A stretch of 64,000 bases of DNA from Reinekea sp. G2M2-21. Its GTDB lineage: Bacteria > Pseudomonadota > Gammaproteobacteria > Pseudomonadales > Natronospirillaceae. Position numbers and translations under genes: made by a program. Below, piece after piece: positions 50,464-59,643 of this stretch. How positions within the stretch are numbered: position 1 is the stretch's first letter; every line of letters begins with the position of its first letter. The DNA lies in the NCBI RefSeq assembly GCF_015687175.1, contig NZ_JADPQG010000005.1, positions 186,001-250,000 of the forward strand. The letters are read 5' to 3'. The notes beneath the pieces are model-generated. The model ran no database searches. It was not told the origin of the DNA and worked only from the letters and a program-made list of their open reading frames with translations.

Positions 50464-51639
50464 TTAAGCTTCAAATGTACCTTTACGAATAATGGACTGG
50501 TTACGCATGAACCACGCACCGCCTGCCATGACACTGTGCAGTGTTAATTGTTCTGGGTCTAATAATAATAGGTCAGCATCGGCGCCCGGACGTAATTTTC
50601 CTTTGCCAGACAAACGCAAGACACGAGCCGGATTCTCGGTGACCGCTTTCAGCGCGGTTTCCAGCGCGATCTGCTCAACCAGCACAGCGTCCCTCAGTTC
50701 ATGCAGCATCGACTGCATGGAACCGACTTTCAGGCTTTCCAATTCACCCTGGGCGTTAAAGTGCGGCAAGCTGGCGTGCCCGTCGGTGCTGAAAGTCAGC
50801 TGGCTGGGATCGACACCTTCGGCTAACGCGATACGCAGGGCGGTGGCGCATTTGACTTCGCCACCAGCGATGATTTCCGGTGTCGAACTGGCGGTAAAGT
50901 CGATCGTTCCGCCCTGTTTGGCAAAGCGAATGCCGTCGGCCAACAGTTTAGGGCTGCGGTTGATGTGTGTTGGGTAAAATTGCGACAGTGGAATGTTCGT
51001 GTGTTCGGCAACATTAAACAGGGTGCTTAGTTTGTCCTCACCACTGCCAACATGCACGCTGACGACGCCGGCTTTACCGGAACACATACCACCAACTCGG
51101 GCTTCGGCGGCTACCTTAGCCAGCTCCTGCCAACTCAGTTGACTGCCGCGATGGTCGGCGATGGCGATTTCGCCAATCCCAAGACATTCTTCTAACAGCA
51201 TGATGTCTTGTTGCACTGAACCGGTGATGGTTTTAACCGGATAGTGGTAATTACCGGTGTAAAAATAAGCGGATAACCCCTCTTCTTTCAGGCCTTTGAC
51301 CTTGGCGATAAGATCTTGGTGCGTTCGGCAGACGGCATCGGTTCCAAGCGCCCCGGTCACCGTGGTGACACCGCCGGAAATAGCGTCGGACAGATGCATT
51401 TCTGGTGTCCGGGTTGCAAAGCCACCTTCACCACCGCCCCCGGTAATGTGGGTTAGCGTATCGACCAGGCCTGGGCAGACGATGCGTTGTTCGCAATTGA
51501 TCTCTTCAAGTTCAATATTTGTGTCCAGACGGATGTGTTCAGCAATGGCGACGATTTGTGAACCACTGATCAGAATATCTTGAATGCCCAAAGACTGCGG
51601 TGCAAATACCTGCGCGTTACGCAGTAAACGCATGGTCAT
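50464..51639 (-). CDS. iadA: Isoaspartyl dipeptidase-like amidohydrolase, altered metal site
   Basis: 391 residues, close to E. coli IadA (390), and alike along its length (GGGGEGGFATRTPE, YFYTGNYHYPVKTITGSV, YPTHINR, STDGHASLP, GKLRPGADADLLLLD). IadA removes N-terminal isoaspartate from dipeptides with a binuclear zinc site. The first HxH motif (DQHVH in E. coli) reads DTLTH here, so the first His is Leu; the position of the carbamylated Lys is Glu (GEIAIADHR). The later His and Asp ligands are kept. It may be inactive or have a one-metal or changed activity. Same strand as the GlxA-type regulator. Confidence 0.85.
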   Translation of the reverse strand: MTMRLLRNAQVFAPQSLGIQDILISGSQIVAIAEHIRLDTNIELEEINCEQRIVCPGLVDTLTHITGGGGEGGFATRTPEMHLSDAISGGVTTVTGALGTDAVCRTHQDLIAKVKGLKEEGLSAYFYTGNYHYPVKTITGSVQQDIMLLEECLGIGEIAIADHRGSQLSWQELAKVAAEARVGGMCSGKAGVVSVHVGSGEDKLSTLFNVAEHTNIPLSQFYPTHINRSPKLLADGIRFAKQGGTIDFTASSTPEIIAGGEVKCATALRIALAEGVDPSQLTFSTDGHASLPHFNAQGELESLKVGSMQSMLHELRDAVLVEQIALETALKAVTENPARVLRLSGKGKLRPGADADLLLLDPEQLTLHSVMAGGAWFMRNQSIIRKGTFEA

Positions 51640-52133
51640 GTTGGTTTACCCGTTGTTATTGTTGATTGTAAAAAATAAGCGCCAGATCATAGCAGGACGG
51701 GCACAGGAACCAAGGCTTAGCTGCAAATGAGACGCAAATTTGAAGAAATAGGTCTTCAGTACGTTGTTGCTGGCCAATTTTTGACAGGAGAGGTGATGCT
51801 CCAGGCTTGCTGACTCACTTAACAAGGCGGTCAATGCGGGGTGTTATCGGACGGTCATCTGATGCTGTGTTGCCCGTGCATCCGTCTCACCTTTGAGGAT
51901 TCCCCATCGGATAGTACCCGGTGCTTCAGTTTTTCAAACCTTGGTCGCTATAGGGTGTTACAGAACCAAAAAACATGGATGGTCACGCACAGCCGGGTTT
52001 GGTATTCAATTGCATGCAGACAGCTCCGCACCAGATTGTCTTACAGGGGGCTATACTGAACTTCTGTTGGCATAACTGTCATTCTGTTTATGGCTATACA
52101 CTCACCACGCTGAAGATCTGCCAGGAGTCTGTT
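51640..52133. other. Intergenic region between iadA-like and chemoreceptor genes
   Basis: 494 bp, divergent promoters expected. It contains GGTCACGCACAGCC near 51982, which resembles the start of a GEMM-type c-di-GMP riboswitch, but the rest of that motif is missing. No other structure is supported. Confidence 0.5.
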
Positions 52134-53960
52134 ATGTGGGAAAAGATCCAGCTGAAACATTTGTCGGTCCGGTGGCGGACCCAGCTTATGGTGTTGCTTC
52201 AGGTTGGCCTTACCATAATCGGGTTTACCATTTTGCTATTGGGCCTGAACTTTGTCGCCGAATTAATGAGCCAGCAGCAAAAGGTAGTCGATCAACAGCA
52301 AGCAACGCTGGCGGAACAGACACAGACATTTGAAGAACAACGCGCGGAATTGATTGCGCAGCAAGAGGCGATTCAACAACAGGCCAATGCCTTGGAACTG
52401 CAAAAAGCGGTGTTCGAGGTCTATCAAATATACCCACAGTTTTTGTTCTGGCGGTTGGCCTCGACATCCTCGTTGTCTGACAATGACACCCGTAATGGCA
52501 ACGACGCCGAGAAAAATCTGATCGCTGCCGTTGAGGCCATTCAAGGTGTGGACGAAGAACTGGCTGACGCCATCGATCTTTTTCTGGTCGATTTGGACGA
52601 CTTTAGCAGCAATGTTGGGAAGGCGATTGAAGCGTTCCGTAATGACGATGACCAACGCGGACGCAGCCTGGTGTCTGCTACTCAAAACAACGTCATTTCC
52701 ATGACCTCCATGCTGGAGGTGTTATTGTTCGTTACCGATGAAGTGGTTGTCGACGCCGGGACGCTGGTTAACGAAAGTCTGGCTTCTTTGGAGGCCTCTG
52801 TCGCCGCTGTGGAAGCTTCCGGGCAGGCGATGAGTCAGTCGGTTCAGCAGGTCTCTACCAGTAATCAGCGTACTGTGGTGGAAGTTCAGTCACGGCAGCG
52901 TCAAGTCATTCTGGTCTTGGTCGTGATCAGTGTTGTGTCGGTATTGGTTGGTATGTTGCTCAGTCGGTCGATTGTCAATCCGCTGTATCGACTGAAACGA
53001 AAAATCGAAGACATTGATCAACAGTCTGACTTAACATTACAGGCTGACGACTCACGACACGATGATATCGGTAGTATAGCGTCGAGTGTGAATTCCATGC
53101 TGGCCAGTTTTCGGGTCATGGTGGAGGAAGTACGCACCGGCGCCAGTGTTATTTCAGGTGAAACCGATGTGCAAACCGGAAACAATCGACAGGTTCGTGA
53201 TGCGCTATCGAACCTGAATGTGGAAGTCGATTCTGTCGCGACTGCCATCAACGAAATGACGGCGACGGTCTTGGGGATTAATGACATCACCAGCAGCGCT
53301 GCGGATGCTGCTAACGATGGCACTCAGCTGTGTCAACAGAGCCAACAGCAGCTTGGGCAAAGCAGTGAGCGCATCACTGAACTGAACGCGAAGTTGGCGG
53401 ACGCCAGTGCGCGGTTGTCGCAGTTAGTGGTACAGACTGAAAAAATTTACGCGGTTGTCGACGTCATTCAGGGCATTTCAGAGCAGACAAATCTATTGGC
53501 GCTGAATGCCGCTATTGAAGCTGCGAGAGCCGGAGAGCAGGGCAGAGGGTTTGCGGTGGTTGCCGATGAAGTGCGTACGCTCGCGCAACGGACGGATCAG
53601 AGTACGGCCGAAATCAAAGTTATGGTGGAGCAGTTTGCCAAAGAAGTGTCAACCACCGTTGAAGCGGTTGAAAACGCGAATGGCAGTGCGGTTTCCGCTC
53701 AGCAGAATTCAGATTCTGCTTTTGATTTCATAGTGCAGTTGCTGACATCGATGCAAAACATACAGCAGATGAACGCACAGATTTCTCAGTCAACCCAGGA
53801 ACAAACCGAAGCCACGGCCGCGATCGATTCCTCAGTGACCCGGATTTCAGAGCTGCTGGCTGGCATTGCCGAAAAGGCCAGCCAGATGTCAGATGCGATG
53901 CTGCGCCTAAATGAATCGACTCAATCGTTGGAAGATAAATCCGGCCAATTCAAGTTTTAA
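52134..53960 (+). CDS. Methyl-accepting chemotaxis protein
   Basis: 608 residues from ATG 52134 (AGGAG 8 bp upstream; a longer frame to 51975 is not supported). Membrane helix about 18-43, a periplasmic region starting with a Gln-rich coiled coil and containing a helical sensor, second helix about 257-282, HAMP about 283-335, then the cytoplasmic coiled-coil signalling domain with the conserved hairpin tip ([20 protein letters not shown] and [16 protein letters not shown]). It feeds a CheA/CheW complex that is not in this window. Ends with no CheB-binding pentapeptide. Confidence 0.94.
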   Translation: MWEKIQLKHLSVRWRTQLMVLLQVGLTIIGFTILLLGLNFVAELMSQQQKVVDQQQATLAEQTQTFEEQRAELIAQQEAIQQQANALELQKAVFEVYQIYPQFLFWRLASTSSLSDNDTRNGNDAEKNLIAAVEAIQGVDEELADAIDLFLVDLDDFSSNVGKAIEAFRNDDDQRGRSLVSATQNNVISMTSMLEVLLFVTDEVVVDAGTLVNESLASLEASVAAVEASGQAMSQSVQQVSTSNQRTVVEVQSRQRQVILVLVVISVVSVLVGMLLSRSIVNPLYRLKRKIEDIDQQSDLTLQADDSRHDDIGSIASSVNSMLASFRVMVEEVRTGASVISGETDVQTGNNRQVRDALSNLNVEVDSVATAINEMTATVLGINDITSSAADAANDGTQLCQQSQQQLGQSSERITELNAKLADASARLSQLVVQTEKIYAVVDVIQGISEQTNLLALNAAIEAARAGEQGRGFAVVADEVRTLAQRTDQSTAEIKVMVEQFAKEVSTTVEAVENANGSAVSAQQNSDSAFDFIVQLLTSMQNIQQMNAQISQSTQEQTEATAAIDSSVTRISELLAGIAEKASQMSDAMLRLNESTQSLEDKSGQFKF

Positions 53961-54700
53961 CGGGGTACCAGGTTGCGCATTTCCGGCGCTTGTGCACGGT
54001 CACAGAAAACGCCATTGACACCCCAGTCGAGCAGTTTTTCAAAGGTTACTGTGTCGTTTACGGTATAGCAATACAGAGGGTATTGCGCCGTAATCCTTCG
54101 TGCCAGTGCGGCGGTTAATTTCGATTGATCGCAATGAATGGACACCGGGCGGATGGTGGCGACATCCTCAAACACCGTCTCTGGAATGACTTCGCAAAGT
54201 ACACCGATTTGCAGGCTACGCGACCGTTGCCGAACCAATGCCAGGGCGGATAAATCGAAGCTGGAAATGAGCAGTTGTTCGTGTGGGATGTTGAAAAACG
54301 ACAGCACATCACAGACAGCATTGACCTGTTCGGCAGTTTCCATATCCGGGTTGATTTTTATTTCAAGATTCAAACCCAAATTGTATTGAATCACCAATTC
54401 CAGTAATTGATCCAGAAACAGTAAGGGTTCACCGGCAAAGTCGGCGTGAAACCAACCCCCAGCGTCGACGGTTTGTAAATAGCTTTTATCCACATTAACC
54501 AACGCCACATCCGGTAGGCCAAACAATTTCAACGTTGGGTCGTGCATGATGACGAGTGAGCCGTCTCCCGCCATCGTCACATCGATTTCGATCCAGGAGA
54601 TACCGTTTTCGGCAGCGGCTTTAATGCTCGCACGTGTATTTTCCGGCGCAGCACTGGGTAAACCGCGGTGACCGATGAGTGCCGGCATAGGGTAAGTCAT
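53957..54700 (-). CDS. ugpQ: Glycerophosphodiester phosphodiesterase, UgpQ-like
   Basis: 247 residues, the size of cytosolic UgpQ, no signal peptide. GDPD motifs: [40 protein letters not shown] and LNLEIK. It hydrolyses glycerophosphodiesters to glycerol-3-phosphate and an alcohol. AAGGA precedes the ATG. Overlaps the convergent chemoreceptor gene by 4 bp. No ugp transporter is nearby. Confidence 0.92.
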   Translation of the reverse strand: MTYPMPALIGHRGLPSAAPENTRASIKAAAENGISWIEIDVTMAGDGSLVIMHDPTLKLFGLPDVALVNVDKSYLQTVDAGGWFHADFAGEPLLFLDQLLELVIQYNLGLNLEIKINPDMETAEQVNAVCDVLSFFNIPHEQLLISSFDLSALALVRQRSRSLQIGVLCEVIPETVFEDVATIRPVSIHCDQSKLTAALARRITAQYPLYCYTVNDTVTFEKLLDWGVNGVFCDRAQAPEMRNLVPR

Positions 54701-54949
54701 ATAAGTCCTTTTTGAATGAGGTTGTGAATATGGCCAGCGAAATTTGGCTCAGGAAGCGTCATTGACTCCGCCTAGAGACAACGTTGGCAACAATTCAAAG
54801 TTGGCTTGATTTTAAACGATAACCGAGGCTGCGTGTGTGATACTTTTCTCAGAGACATGAAATGCCTGTTGAATTTTCAGTGGTACTCGGTCGTTCAATA
54901 GGCCGACGGTTAAGCCACTAGCCTGGATGTTTCCGGGCGAGTGGTGGAG

Positions 54950-55498
54950 TTAACGTGCTGTCCACTGCGGATTGGTTTTAGAAGTCAGAATATGGTCTGC
55001 CCACTGACCAGCCACCATTAGATAATCCTTCGCCAACCCTTCTTTGACAAAACCGAGTTTTTCCAGCACACGGCCACTGGCTGTATTTTCCGGTCGGTAA
55101 TTGGCCATCAACCGATGCAGGTTGAGTGCACTAAAAGCAAACTCGACGATGTCATGCAACGCTTCTGTCATATAGCCTTTACCCTGAAAATCTTCGGCCA
55201 TGTTGTAGCCAAGATACGCAGCCTGAAAGGCACCACGAACGATATTACTGATGCCGACAATGCCGATAATGCGTTGCTCCAACATCAGGAAAAACCGGAC
55301 TTCGGTATCTTGGCGGATATTGTGTAACCAGTTGTCGTAAACCGCGCGGATTTCCCGGTTGTTGGTGGGGACGTTGCCACCCCCCTGTTGCAAATGTGCC
55401 TGGTTCTGACGGAAGTAGGTCACCAGCTGCGAAATATGAATTTCGTTGATGCCGACAATTGTTAATCTTGATGTGTCTAGTAATAGAGAATATGTCAT
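54950..55498 (-). CDS. GNAT acetyltransferase, RimJ/RimL type
   Basis: 182 residues from ATG 55498 (MTYSLLLDTSRLTIVGINE), chosen because the domain starts here; in-frame starts up to 55588 add an unlike leader, though no site has a clear Shine-Dalgarno. Motifs of the family: IIGIVGISNIVRGAFQAAYLGYNMAEDFQGKGYMTEAL (acetyl-CoA loop) and NLHRLMANYRPENTASGRVLEKLGFVKEG. It acetylates an amino group, perhaps of a ribosomal protein; the target is unknown. Divergent from rraA. Confidence 0.88.
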   Translation of the reverse strand: MTYSLLLDTSRLTIVGINEIHISQLVTYFRQNQAHLQQGGGNVPTNNREIRAVYDNWLHNIRQDTEVRFFLMLEQRIIGIVGISNIVRGAFQAAYLGYNMAEDFQGKGYMTEALHDIVEFAFSALNLHRLMANYRPENTASGRVLEKLGFVKEGLAKDYLMVAGQWADHILTSKTNPQWTAR

Positions 55499-55527
55499 GA
55501 TGAAAAAAACACGATTGGAGAACATAT

Positions 55528-56013
55528 ATGTGGAATACACCCGATCTTTGCGATGAATACCCTGATCAGGTGCGGGTACTGGCGCCAATGTATCATAACT
55601 ATGGGGGCAGGAAATCCTTTTTTGGTGAAGTCGAAACCGTCAAATGCTTTGAAGATAATTCACGGGTAAAAGAGGTTTTGGCGACCCCGGGTAACGGCAA
55701 GGTGTTGGTCGTTGACGGCGGCGGTTCTTTGCGGAAAGCGTTGATTGGTGACCTGATTGCGGCCGATGCCATTAAACAGGGTTGGGCAGGTATTGTGATT
55801 CATGGTTGTTGTCGCGATGTCCATGAGCTTCAGGTGATGGATTTTGGAGTCCGGGCGCTGAACGCCATACCTGTGAAGTCTACTCGAAAAGGGGTGGGTG
55901 AGTTAGGGATCGCTATTGACATGGGCGGCGTCGAGGTATGCCCAGGTATGTGGCTGTTCGCTGACGAAACCGGCATTGTGATTTCTGACCGCAATCTATT
56001 AGAGACTTCGTGA
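55528..56013 (+). CDS. rraA: Regulator of RNase E activity A
   Basis: 161 residues, exactly the usual RraA size. It binds RNase E and lowers its activity, so mRNA turnover slows. Signatures: MWNTPDLCDEYPDQVRVLAP, GGRKSFFGEVETVKCFEDNS, VDGGGSLRKALIGDLIA and GCCRDVHELQVMDFGVRAL. GGAG precedes the ATG. The type 2 miniature element lies 16 bp after the stop. Confidence 0.95.
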   Translation: MWNTPDLCDEYPDQVRVLAPMYHNYGGRKSFFGEVETVKCFEDNSRVKEVLATPGNGKVLVVDGGGSLRKALIGDLIAADAIKQGWAGIVIHGCCRDVHELQVMDFGVRALNAIPVKSTRKGVGELGIAIDMGGVEVCPGMWLFADETGIVISDRNLLETS

Positions 56014-56029
56014 GTTGAGTGTGATGCTA

Positions 56030-56291
56030 GTGTCCTCAGTCAGAAGTTCGCATGAATTCAGCGTGCCATTCAAGTTCAATAGCTAGGCGTGTCTCTCAGT
56101 CAATGGTTATTCCATTGGCAAGAGGCAGAACAACGCTAGAGAGCTTGAATGACGCGCCCGAAGGGAGCTCATGAAAAACACTATTACGGCGTTGCTCTTC
56201 TTGAAAAGATCTCGATATTCTCTACGAAGAGCGCCTTGTACTAGCGCTTCCCATGAGCTCTGAAACGATACGAACTTCAGACTCAGGACAC
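56030..56291. mobile_element. Miniature inverted-repeat element, type 2, copy 2 (262 bp), flanked by TA
   Basis: Same length and about 95% identical by eye to 1466-1727. Ends GTGTCC and GGACAC with TA at 56028-56029 and 56292-56293. It lies between rraA and the convergent lipoprotein gene. The lipoprotein's TAG stop (56293-56291) is made of the TA duplication plus the element's terminal base; the empty site would also read TAG, so coding was not changed. Confidence 0.88.
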
Positions 56292-56869
56292 TAATTGAGT
56301 AAACGAATTTTTTTGCTGTATTTTTTGCGGAATTCGGCCGGCATCAGATTTAGGGGAGTCCCATTCATGGTTTGCATTCCGTATATCACTTCACATTCTT
56401 TGCTGCTCACAGCCTGAAGGTTGACTGGGCTCAGTGTGTCTCCGGCGCTGAGTTGTACGTCAATGACCGTGACCGGGAGCAGGGCAGTACTGCCGGTCGC
56501 TGTGCTGAATCTCGCCCACCAAATTCCATTCTGAAGTTGTTCGAGGCGTATCAAGCCAGTCAAGCGTTGATAAAAATTTCGAGCGGTACAGACCGCACCA
56601 ATCTGGTAGCGTCCGGGCGTCAACGTCAGGGCGAAGCTTTCAATATTAAGTGACGACCGATATTGAACGTCGAAGCGGTAACGATCTGCCTGTGTTGCCA
56701 AATCGGAGATTAGGACAATTTCAGCGGTCATATCGACCGCCTGGTTCGACGACAGAGTCACGTTTCGTGACGCGGCTAAATCGACCTGCGCCGACGATGT
56801 ATCGACCGTGCTTTGGCTACTGCAAGCGCAGAAAAACAGCAGGGGAATGATATGGAGGATGTGGCGCAT
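56291..56869 (-). CDS. Putative lipoprotein of unknown function
   Basis: 192 residues. A signal peptide ends in a lipobox-like LLFFCAC (acylated Cys about residue 14-16). The mature part is rich in short strands (FALTLTPGRYQIGAVC, VTVIDVQLSAGDTLSPVNL) like a small beta-sandwich; no family recognised. Two further Cys (VCTAR, KECEV) may form a disulfide. It follows the EamA transporter gene by 24 bp on the same strand. Confidence 0.75.
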   Translation of the reverse strand: MRHILHIIPLLFFCACSSQSTVDTSSAQVDLAASRNVTLSSNQAVDMTAEIVLISDLATQADRYRFDVQYRSSLNIESFALTLTPGRYQIGAVCTARNFYQRLTGLIRLEQLQNGIWWARFSTATGSTALLPVTVIDVQLSAGDTLSPVNLQAVSSKECEVIYGMQTMNGTPLNLMPAEFRKKYSKKIRLLN

Positions 56870-56893
56870 GGTTGTTCCCGGAAGCCATGTTGA

Positions 56894-57781
56894 TTAATCA
56901 AGCGTAGACGCGGAGCGCCGTTGCGACAACCAGACGCCAGCGATGATCAACCCCAATCCGAAAAATGTTTGCAGTTGCAAAGGCTCCTTCAAAACCAGGC
57001 TGATTAAAAACAAGCTGATAAACGGGGACAGAAAAATCAAGGTGCCGATGCGAGCGGCATTGTTGGTCAAGCGCAGTGCTTGCTGCCAGAAAATAAACGT
57101 GATACCCATTTCAAACAGACCGACGTAAGCCACACTGGTTACTGCGGGCCAGCTTAACGCTGGCGCAGCGTCTGTCCAGATTAACGCGAAGATTAAAATC
57201 GGTGTGGCGATTAGAAAGTTATGAAACAGACTGGTCAGGGGATCAAGGGCGTTACGGGTGTTCAGTAACCAGAATCCAGCCCATAAAAAAGTCGAGAGCA
57301 GGGCTAGAAACAAGCCAAAAAAATCCAGCTCGCCAGTGACATTTTTACCCGCGAGTGAAATGACAGTGACACCGGCGTAGCCCAACAATAACCCGATTAA
57401 GTCAAAACGATTGAGGCGGTGCTTGAGAATTGGGACACTCAGTAATGCCAGGGTAATGGCCCAAGTATAGTTTACCGGTTGCGCGACTTGTGCCGGGAGT
57501 CGGTCGTAAGCTGCAAATAAAACCAGATAATAGATGACTGGATTCACGGCACCCAAAAGTAGAGCGTTTCTCCAGTTACCCGGCAAGGCGCGTATTGACT
57601 GCCGAAAGCGGCCTTTTGCCAGCAATACGACGGAAAAGGTGATTAACGAGGTCAGACTGGCGCCAGTCAGTAAGCTCAACACGCTGTGGTACTGCAGCGC
57701 AACTTTAAATGCGGTTGCTACGGTAGACCAAAGTAATACCGCTGTTAACGCAAACAGCAGGGCTTTGCGCTCGTTCGTCAT
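56894..57781 (-). CDS. EamA/DMT-family transporter
   Basis: 295 residues with ten hydrophobic helices in two EamA repeats (MTNERKALLFALTAVLLWSTVATAFK at the start, and a second repeat from about 145). Members export metabolites such as amino acids; the substrate is unknown. ATG 57781 gives the family N-terminus; the in-frame ATG at 57814 adds a short leader. Preceded by a terminator on the same strand. Confidence 0.9.
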   Translation of the reverse strand: MTNERKALLFALTAVLLWSTVATAFKVALQYHSVLSLLTGASLTSLITFSVVLLAKGRFRQSIRALPGNWRNALLLGAVNPVIYYLVLFAAYDRLPAQVAQPVNYTWAITLALLSVPILKHRLNRFDLIGLLLGYAGVTVISLAGKNVTGELDFFGLFLALLSTFLWAGFWLLNTRNALDPLTSLFHNFLIATPILIFALIWTDAAPALSWPAVTSVAYVGLFEMGITFIFWQQALRLTNNAARIGTLIFLSPFISLFLISLVLKEPLQLQTFFGLGLIIAGVWLSQRRSASTLD

Positions 57782-57843
57782 AAACCCGACTCTATAACTG
57801 ATAAAGGCAGGCATAGTACGGGGTTCGTTGAAGGAGGTAAATC

Positions 57844-57873
57844 TGAAAAACCTCAGGGCGGTTAACCCTGAGG
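57844..57873 (-). terminator. Intrinsic terminator of the envelope-protein gene
   Basis: On the minus strand CCTCAGGG-TTAACCG-CCCTGAGG followed by TTTTTCA, starting 10 bp after the stop at 57883. Strong stem and T tract. Confidence 0.9.
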
Positions 57874-57882
57874 GAGGAATTT

Positions 57883-59076
57883 CTACAGTTGAAGCTCAAG
57901 ATAAAAACCTGACGACAACGTATCGAGGTTGGCCTCGTTTTCAAGAATCTTCCAGGTGAACATCCAGCCAACATTAATGCCCTGAGAATTGGTTTTCAGG
58001 TTCACGGTGGCCTGCAGGTAATTGTCGGAGCGGAATTGTGTCGCGTCGCAACTGTCGCAGTCTGGCGCGACCAGCGCTTGGTAGGGCTGTGCGTCAACGT
58101 AATAAAGCATGTTTTCCAACGTGATGCCCCGGTTCTTCCACAGCCGGTAACCCATACCAACGCCGGTGGTTTCATAGCGACCAGAGGCGTTTTTAACCAG
58201 TCCATTTTCGGCACCGATGCCCAAGCGGTCTGACCCTTTAAAAGCGGCAAAGCCGATACGGTTATTGGCCCACAGGCCAATGCCCCAACGATCGGAACTG
58301 ATGGCTAAATCGTTGTGTAAGGCGCTGTCGTTGCCATCCCAGGTGTAGAAAAGGGTTACGTCAATTAAATCAGGCTTGCTGGGCTCTGCTTTAGGTTCCG
58401 GTTTCACCGGCGCTGGCGGCGTTTCGCTGTTTTTTGGTGGTACCTGCGTACTGTTTTTGCGGGTAATACTGATATAGGCGTCGGTATTTTGCGAGGCATC
58501 GGTGACTTCAAAATAAAACCGACCATCTGCTGTCATTTCTAATCGCTTCTGTCGGTATTCATCGCGTTGACGTCCTTCAAAATCGACATACTGAAGACCT
58601 AAGGACGGCATGTTTGCATGAGTGCGGGACAGCTGTGCGTATAAGTCTTCTTCAGCCTGACGGATAATCCGTTGCCAGCAAATGTCACCATTGCTGGTGC
58701 CCAGGCAGCTTCCGCTGTATTGGCCATCAATGTATTGCTCAGTTCCGATCAAAGACTGAGGTGCCTGGACCGTTTCCCCCTGCCAACGACCTTCAAATAC
58801 ACAGATGGTCTTCTGATCGGGGCGGGCTGTCTTGGTTTCTTTTTCACTGACCAATTTGATCCTGATATTGGTGGTGTCATCGAGATCAAAGTGTTCCTGA
58901 ATCTGTTCGATCGCTTCTGCTTGCGCTTGCTCGTAAGCCTGAACACAGGCTTCTTCCCCGCTTTCGTGCTCACTGCTGGCTTGGACGGTCGTCTGAAAGT
59001 CATCAGCATAGGCCAGCTGTAAAATGCCGGTGCAAACGACGATGGTGGCACATTGGAATGCCGTACTGCGTTTCAT
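57883..59076 (-). CDS. Exported envelope protein with a C-terminal beta-rich domain
   Basis: 397 residues from ATG 59076 (AGGGAG upstream), signal peptide cleaved near LAYADDF. Residues 25-200 hold four Cys in pairs (ACVQAYEQ, CVFEGRW, CLGTSNGDICW) and an Ala/Glu-rich helix. A Pro/Lys-rich linker (about 235-255) leads to alternating strands ending in aromatic/hydrophobic residues (WGIGLWANNRIGFAAF, GVGMGYRLWKNRGITLENMLYY) with terminal FYLELQL, which suggests an outer-membrane beta-barrel or a barrel-like domain. No named family recognised. Confidence 0.75.
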   Translation of the reverse strand: MKRSTAFQCATIVVCTGILQLAYADDFQTTVQASSEHESGEEACVQAYEQAQAEAIEQIQEHFDLDDTTNIRIKLVSEKETKTARPDQKTICVFEGRWQGETVQAPQSLIGTEQYIDGQYSGSCLGTSNGDICWQRIIRQAEEDLYAQLSRTHANMPSLGLQYVDFEGRQRDEYRQKRLEMTADGRFYFEVTDASQNTDAYISITRKNSTQVPPKNSETPPAPVKPEPKAEPSKPDLIDVTLFYTWDGNDSALHNDLAISSDRWGIGLWANNRIGFAAFKGSDRLGIGAENGLVKNASGRYETTGVGMGYRLWKNRGITLENMLYYVDAQPYQALVAPDCDSCDATQFRSDNYLQATVNLKTNSQGINVGWMFTWKILENEANLDTLSSGFYLELQL

Positions 59077-59643
59077 GTTGTATCTCCCTGTAAAAAACTC
59101 AGATGGTGGGGCCTTGCAATGCATGTCGAGCGGTCATCCGTAGATTCTATGTCTTGACCAAAACGCATAGGAGTTGGCTACGCGATCGCCAACTAGGTTG
59201 CACAGTAATAGCAGGCACTAGCTGAACGTACTATTAACGGATGTTTAGCGTGACGCCAGTGTCGTCAGTCACCCTGATGGGTGTGACTTTTTGCCTACGC
59301 CGAAAATCTGGTAGTAATCGTTAAATATTTTAGTAATGTTACAGTCTGAAATGGAATAAGAATCAATATTATTTATGTGTTTTTTCCTTTGTAGCCCCTA
59401 TCGCTGCTGGGATTTTTAATATTAGGGGGATCTAAACTATTGCCAAAGTGATATAAGTCAACTTTCGGTTTCGTAATTTTCTTACACTTTCCTCCGTACC
59501 TCAGAGTTGGTACAGATCGACGCAATTTGAACGCTGTTTTTCCCATAAGAATATCCTTCAAATTTCATCATCGGTTTATGCACAGGTCCAACACTTTAAC
59601 CTATATTGAACCGAACCTTTTTCTAAATACTGGAGGTACTACC
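59077..59643. other. Intergenic region upstream of adhE
   Basis: 567 bp between divergent genes. AT-rich, with no gene I can support. No clear FNR- or Rex-type site was found by eye, although adhE is often under such control. Confidence 0.5.

Noticed and set aside
51975-52060. GGTCACGCACAG resembling the start of a c-di-GMP (GEMM-I) riboswitch upstream of the chemoreceptor
   Set aside because: The required downstream GACGCAAAGCC-type segment and the closing stems are absent.
59373-59561. 62-residue minus-strand frame upstream of adhE
   Set aside because: No ribosome-binding site, no family pattern, and it lies in the expected promoter region.
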